A DNA stretch of 64,000 nucleotides from PXAP01 sp046483315 (lineage in GTDB: Bacteria > Bacteroidota > Bacteroidia > Bacteroidales > PUMT01). Shown piece after piece: positions 59,879 to 64,000 of this stretch (position 1 is the stretch's first letter; each line of letters begins with the position of its first letter). The DNA is taken from the NCBI GenBank assembly GCA_046483315.1, contig JAWODJ010000080.1, positions 14,165-78,164 of the forward strand, read 5' to 3'. The notes beneath the pieces are model-generated. The model saw nothing but the letters and a program-made list of their open reading frames with translations, was not told the origin of the DNA and did not search any database. A program made the translations under genes and the position numbers.

Positions 59879-61234
59879 ATGAAGATGAAGAATCTTGAAC
59901 TGAATATTGAAAATGTATTTCCCTTTATTCCAGAAGAGACACTGGACGGGTACGGGGAACTCACACGTTATCATATACGTCACCTGCATCAGCGTACCGG
60001 GAAAGGTTCCAATTTGCTCGGATGGCTTGACCTTCCTTCCTCCATTACAGATGAATCTCTGAAAGAGATTGAATCTGTTGCTGCTGAACTTAATGAAAAG
60101 ATAGAAGTAATGGTGGTTGTTGGCATAGGAGGCTCGTATCTTGGAGCAAAGGCCGTAATTGACGCTCTTTCACATTCTTTCGGTATGAGCATAAATGGAC
60201 GCCCGTTTCCCAAAATTGTTTTTGCCGGCCAGAATATCAGTGAAGACTACATCGGAGAGCTCGTCGATTTTTTGGATGACAGATCTTACGCTATTACAGT
60301 TATTTCCAAATCAGGCACAACCACAGAGCCTGCTATAGCTTTCAGGATTTTACGAAATCATCTTGAAAAAAAATATGGCAGGGAGGAAGCCGGAAAAAGA
60401 ATTGTTGCAATTACCAGTGCCGACAGGGGGGCGCTGAGAAATCTGGCCGATAACAGAGGATACAGATCTTTCGTCATTCCCGATAATGTTGGCGGACGAT
60501 ACTCGCTTCTTACACCCGTAGGATTACTGCCAATTGTACAGGCAGGTTTTGACATACGGCAACTTGTTGCCGGAGCCAGGAAAATGGAAGAGATGACCCG
60601 GCCGGGAACACCATTCTGGGAGAACCCGTCTGCAGTATATGCTGCTGCGCGAAATGCACTCTACCGGCAGAGCCCAAAAACCGAAATTCTGGCAAGCTAT
60701 CATCCGAAGCTTATTTACCTTGCAGAATGGTGGAAGCAACTATATGGAGAAAGCGAAGGGAAAGAGAGAAAGGGAATTTTCCCTGCAAGTGTCAACTTTA
60801 CTGCTGACCTGCACTCCATGGGGCAATATATTCAGGAAGGTCAGAGGAATCTGTTTGAAACCGTCATATCGATCCTTAAACCTTCCAGGGAAGTGATAAT
60901 ACCCGGAGAGAAAGATGATGGAGACGGACTCAATTATCTTGCAGGCAAAAAGATTGAGGAGGTTAACAAAATGGCTGAACTGGGTACCATGCTGGCACAT
61001 GTTGATGGAGGGGTGCCGAATATTCTGATCAAACTTCCCGAGCTTAGTGAGTATTATCTGGGACAACTGATGTATTTCTTTGAAAAGGCATGTGCCATCA
61101 GTGGTTATCTTATGAATGTCAATCCTTTTGACCAGCCCGGTGTGGAGGCATACAAGAATAATATGTTTGCCCTGCTTAAAAAGCCCGGATTTGAAGAAGA
61201 GACTGCACTAATATATAAGCGCCTCGATATGTAG
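59879..61234 (+). CDS. pgi: Glucose-6-phosphate isomerase
   Basis: A 451-residue enzyme of glycolysis and gluconeogenesis, the shorter bacterial form. It has VVGIGGSYLGAKAVIDAL, VISKSGTTTEPAIAFRIL, GGRYSLLTPVGLLPIV, the PGI signature FTADLHSMGQYIQEGQR and the C-terminal NPFDQPGVEAYKNNMFALL. It begins 48 bases after gpsA, most likely within the same transcript. No clear terminator is seen after it. Confidence 0.96.
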   Translation: MKMKNLELNIENVFPFIPEETLDGYGELTRYHIRHLHQRTGKGSNLLGWLDLPSSITDESLKEIESVAAELNEKIEVMVVVGIGGSYLGAKAVIDALSHSFGMSINGRPFPKIVFAGQNISEDYIGELVDFLDDRSYAITVISKSGTTTEPAIAFRILRNHLEKKYGREEAGKRIVAITSADRGALRNLADNRGYRSFVIPDNVGGRYSLLTPVGLLPIVQAGFDIRQLVAGARKMEEMTRPGTPFWENPSAVYAAARNALYRQSPKTEILASYHPKLIYLAEWWKQLYGESEGKERKGIFPASVNFTADLHSMGQYIQEGQRNLFETVISILKPSREVIIPGEKDDGDGLNYLAGKKIEEVNKMAELGTMLAHVDGGVPNILIKLPELSEYYLGQLMYFFEKACAISGYLMNVNPFDQPGVEAYKNNMFALLKKPGFEEETALIYKRLDM

Positions 61235-61336
61235 GCTGCAGAACTAATTATAGATACTGTTCTGTAAAGATATTTTTGACAGGTATTTGTGCGGATATAT
61301 TTTACCTTCCTTTTAATCCCTGGTTTTGTTCAATGT

Positions 61337-61609
61337 TCAGGGGCTTCTCTCCTTTTGTTTATTTATGTTTCTGATATTCCTGGTTATCTTACCTGTATAC
61401 TGACCGAGAAAAAATGAGGTGATCAATATTGCATAACTATACAAGGACCAGCCAAGATCACAATACACCCTCAGTAAAATTATTAGCGGAACAGGAATAT
61501 GAATTGCAAGATACCATTCGCGGGAAAATTTTCTTGTTCCTGACCTCCAGTATCCAAATGGAATGTTAAGAAAAAAAATGGCTAATGCAAAGATATATAT
61601 GTTAGTCAT
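61337..61609 (-). CDS. Small three-helix membrane protein, function unknown
   Basis: A 90-residue protein with three hydrophobic segments: IYIFALAIFFLNIPFGYW, IHIPVPLIILLRVYCDLGW and YSYAILITSFFLGQYTGK, and a basic C-terminal tail (ITRNIRNINKQKERSP). I do not recognise a family name. A Bacteroidota start context and reasonable composition make it a likely real gene. It is convergent with pgi. Confidence 0.65.
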   Translation of the reverse strand: MTNIYIFALAIFFLNIPFGYWRSGTRKFSREWYLAIHIPVPLIILLRVYCDLGWSLYSYAILITSFFLGQYTGKITRNIRNINKQKERSP

Positions 61610-61934
61610 GCTTTTTTTTTACTGCAGTCCCGTTCATACCGGATACAAATATCCAGATTTTATTGGAAATCTATTACGGATGTTTCCTTTGGATTAAAAA
61701 ATGTTTATTAATATGAATATAAGTTAAACATAAATAAATTTTTGATTTAAAATATGATTCATTAATAAAAAGCATAATGAACAGAAAATAAGGAATTAAA
61801 AAGATTTTTAAGCTTATTTTAATTTGTTACAGTGAGGTAAATTGTAGAATAAAAAATTTAATAAAATGAACAAAAAAATATATAGTTTGTTCGTCTGTTA
61901 AATTAATTCAAATTAAATTTAAAAGACTGCAATT
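61610..61934. other. AT-rich non-coding leader upstream of the FAS1 gene
   Basis: These 325 bases are very AT-rich with no open frame of note. TATAGTTTG near 61881 resembles a -7 element with one base missing. Nothing else stands out. Confidence 0.5.
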
Positions 61935-63272
61935 ATGAAAAGAGAAATTTTAAGTTTTAAAGCTTTGCTCCTTATAATGGGAGTTGCTTTGTTAAGTTTT
62001 TCCTCTTGTGAGGAAGATGAAGAGATAGTTCCGGAAGAAGATACGATTCCGGCAACTGTTGTTGACATTATTACCGGTAGTGATGATCATGTTACCCTGG
62101 AAGCGGCTGTGACTGCAGCGGATCTTGTTTCGACACTGCAGGGAGATGGTCCGTTCACTGTTTTTGCTCCTACCGACAATGCATTTGCTGCATTACCGGC
62201 AGGAACCGTACAATCACTGCTTGCTGATCCTTCGGGTGCACTGACAGATATTCTTTTATATCATGTAGTTGGTGCGAAGGCATTTTCGTCCGATCTGAGC
62301 AACGGCCAGGAGATTGAGACTGTCTTTGGCGACAATGTAACTGTTACAATAAATAACGACGGTGTCTTTATTAACGATGCTAAGGTAACCGTTGCTGATA
62401 TTGAGGCAGAGAACGGCGTTGTACATGTTATTGATGCTGTTCTGATACCTGAAGAGCCTATGCCTGCCACTGTTGTTGACATTGTTGTTGGCAGCGAAGA
62501 TCATGAGACACTCACAGCAGCGGTAACTGCTGCGGAACTTGTTGAGACACTGCAGGGAGAAGGACCTTTTACGGTATTTGCTCCTACCGACGATGCATTT
62601 GCCGCCCTGCCCGATGGAACACTTGATGACCTGCTTGCTGATCCTTCGGGTGCACTGACAGATATTCTTTTATATCATGTAGTTGGTGCGAAGGCATTTT
62701 CGTCCGATCTGAGCGACGGCCAGGAGATTGAGACTGTCTTTGGCGACAATGTAACTGTTACAATAAATAACGACGGTGTCTTTATTAACGATGCTAAGGT
62801 AACCGTTGCTGATATTGAGGCAGAGAACGGCGTTGTACATGTTATTGATGCTGTTCTGATACCCATGCCTGAAACTGTTGCTGACATTGTTATTGGCAGC
62901 GAAGATCATGAAACACTCACAGCAGCGGTAACTGCTGCGGAACTTGTTGAGACACTGCAGGGAGAAGGACCTTTTACGGTATTTGCTCCTACCGACGATG
63001 CATTTGCCGCCCTGCCCGATGGAACACTTGATGATCTGCTTGCTGATCCTTCGGGTGCACTGACAGATATTCTTTTATATCATGTAGTTGGTGCGAAGGC
63101 ATTTTCGTCCGATCTGAGCGACGGCCAGGAGATTGAGACTGTCTTTGGCGACAATGTAACTGTTACAATAAATAACGACGGTGTCTTTATTAACGATGCT
63201 AAGGTAACCGTTGCTGACATTGAGGCAAAGAACGGTGTTGTGCATGTTATTGATGCTGTTCTGATACCTTAA
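61935..63272 (+). CDS. Lipoprotein with three tandem fasciclin (FAS1) domains
   Basis: A 445-residue lipoprotein (signal ends LLSFSSCEE) followed by three FAS1 domains starting near residues 36, 177 and 312. Each has the FAS1 boxes: GPFTVFAPTDNAFAALP (H1-like) and LLYHVVGAKAFSSDLS, then VIDAVLIP at the end. FAS1 domains mediate adhesion at cell surfaces or in the matrix. Domains 2 and 3 are almost identical in DNA, and the 3' part of domain 1 is nearly identical to both, which points to recent duplication or gene conversion. Confidence 0.93.
   Translation: MKREILSFKALLLIMGVALLSFSSCEEDEEIVPEEDTIPATVVDIITGSDDHVTLEAAVTAADLVSTLQGDGPFTVFAPTDNAFAALPAGTVQSLLADPSGALTDILLYHVVGAKAFSSDLSNGQEIETVFGDNVTVTINNDGVFINDAKVTVADIEAENGVVHVIDAVLIPEEPMPATVVDIVVGSEDHETLTAAVTAAELVETLQGEGPFTVFAPTDDAFAALPDGTLDDLLADPSGALTDILLYHVVGAKAFSSDLSDGQEIETVFGDNVTVTINNDGVFINDAKVTVADIEAENGVVHVIDAVLIPMPETVADIVIGSEDHETLTAAVTAAELVETLQGEGPFTVFAPTDDAFAALPDGTLDDLLADPSGALTDILLYHVVGAKAFSSDLSDGQEIETVFGDNVTVTINNDGVFINDAKVTVADIEAKNGVVHVIDAVLIP
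62221..63270 (+). repeat. Near-identical tandem repeats within the FAS1 gene
   Basis: A segment of about 230 bases starting at 62221 recurs at 62635 and 63040 (periods of 414 and 405 bases) with only a few differences, such as an AAC to GAC change in the DLS(N/D)G codon. Confidence 0.9.
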
Positions 63273-63294
63273 CGGGGAAAGGAATAAAACTGAT

Positions 63295-63336
63295 AATAAC
63301 CCTGCATTGTTAATAATGCAGGGTTATTTTTTTTTA
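63295..63336 (+). terminator. Strong intrinsic terminator after the FAS1 gene
   Basis: A perfect 14-base stem, AATAACCCTGCATT (63295-63308) with AATGCAGGGTTATT (63315-63328), a 6-base loop and a run of T. Confidence 0.92.
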
Positions 63337-63461
63337 TCTTCTGGTGTACGATAATTTCTTTCCGGTATTTAAAAGGATATTAGCCTGAAGATCTTATCCG
63401 AGGATTATTCCTACAATACTAATTTAATTCAATATTTGTTATAGTATTGTAAAATAATATA

Positions 63462-64000
63462 TTACATTTTTAAGGATGTATATAGATTATTAATTTTTTG
63501 ATATTTATTTCTCAAGTCCTGACAGATTTTAATTTTATATTGTTCCATTCCAATATTCTGACTTAATGAAAACCATAATAAATAAATGGTTTTAATGAAC
63601 CCAATAATGAAAAATAGACAACTTATGGAAAATAGAATAATAACTCTGTAATAATTATTAGAATAAGAAGAATCAGTGATAACAATAAATATTAAACTAA
63701 GAATTATAGTCGAAATAAATAAGGCAATCGAACAATAAAAACTCCCTTGGATCTTTTTTAAATAACGCTTCGTCTTAAGATATTTTGGTAATACATGTTT
63801 AAAATATCCAGTCTCTCCACCCCCGTTATTTTTTACTCTATCTATTTCTGAAAATCTTATCAGAGCTTCTTCAATTCCATAAATGTTTTTTCTATCAATA
63901 GCATCTCTTAACCTCAATAAATATTTAACTTTTCCTGCTTTTTTGATTTTTTCTTGCTCTGGTAATTCTTTTAACTTCTTCTTTTTTTCTCTCTCTAAAT
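63462..64000 (-). CDS. AT-rich membrane protein, partial (5' end beyond right edge)
   Basis: The minus-strand frame is open from the right edge to a stop at 63462, about 179 codons. The visible N-terminal part is highly charged (KKKLKELPEQEKIKKAGK) and includes RLRDAIDRKNIYGIEEALIR. Two transmembrane helices follow (FYCSIALFISTIILSLIFIV and YRVIILFSISCLFFIIGFIK), then a short helical tail. The first possible ATG is outside, so the start is unknown. No family is recognised. Base composition is far more AT-rich than the neighbouring genes, suggesting a transferred region that begins here. Confidence 0.6.
   Translation of the reverse strand, partial: LEREKKKKLKELPEQEKIKKAGKVKYLLRLRDAIDRKNIYGIEEALIRFSEIDRVKNNGGGETGYFKHVLPKYLKTKRYLKKIQGSFYCSIALFISTIILSLIFIVITDSSYSNNYYRVIILFSISCLFFIIGFIKTIYLLWFSLSQNIGMEQYKIKICQDLRNKYQKINNLYTSLKM

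Overview
The window reads as chromosome of a Bacteroidota bacterium, most likely a Bacteroidales or Marinilabiliales-type anaerobe or facultative anaerobe. The signs are a TonB-dependent receptor with an N-terminal carboxypeptidase-like domain, lipid A Kdo transferase, SDR-type threonine dehydrogenase, a short-LID adenylate kinase, a DUF5916 relic, and repeated TAnnTTTG -7 promoter elements with almost no Shine-Dalgarno sequences. Most of it is housekeeping DNA with short operons on both strands.

Layout. 1-7 kb: the N-terminal part of a large exported protein (cut by the left edge), waaA, and an Oar-like TonB receptor. 7-20 kb: a deleted phosphodiesterase, class II ribonucleotide reductase (nrdJ), a divergent kbl/tdh pair for threonine to glycine plus acetyl-CoA, gltX, a radical SAM/Memo pair, glnS, folB, a DUF5916 relic and menG. 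20-34.6 kb: a HAD phosphatase, a lipoprotein serpin, a wrecked permease, tRNA-Gln and tRNA-Cys, a DUF1080/Gfo-Idh-MocA pair, an NhaC antiporter, a histidine-kinase relic, a zinc metallopeptidase lipoprotein, DoxX, a methyltransferase, DUF202 and an SLC13 carrier. 34.6-46.8 kb is the most accessory part: SMP-30 and META proteins, a large MG2-type surface lipoprotein, a HigBA toxin-antitoxin pair, a truncated paralogue of the MG2 gene, a KilA-N gene bracketed by repeats, and a DmsABC-like molybdoenzyme operon. 46.8-61.3 kb returns to core genes (PAP2, obgE, adk, hpt, purE, two outer-membrane proteins, recJ, lipB, lipA, lysS, gpsA, pgi). 61.3-64 kb holds a small membrane protein, a triple-FAS1 lipoprotein and an AT-rich gene cut by the right edge.

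The strongest unusual signal is repeated gene decay by internal deletion. Five loci keep recognisable ends or pieces of a known protein and have lost the middle. In the MG2 paralogue the joint can be read directly: a 10-base microhomology spanning 849 bases in the intact copy. The second is a KilA-N gene lying between two diverged copies of a three-block repeat, including an exact 53-base direct repeat. The third is a run of seven 27-base units coding for nonapeptides just ahead of the Tat motif of the molybdoenzyme. I found no CRISPR array, integrase, transposase or complete new multi-gene system. Functions are assigned by motif recognition only, with no database search.
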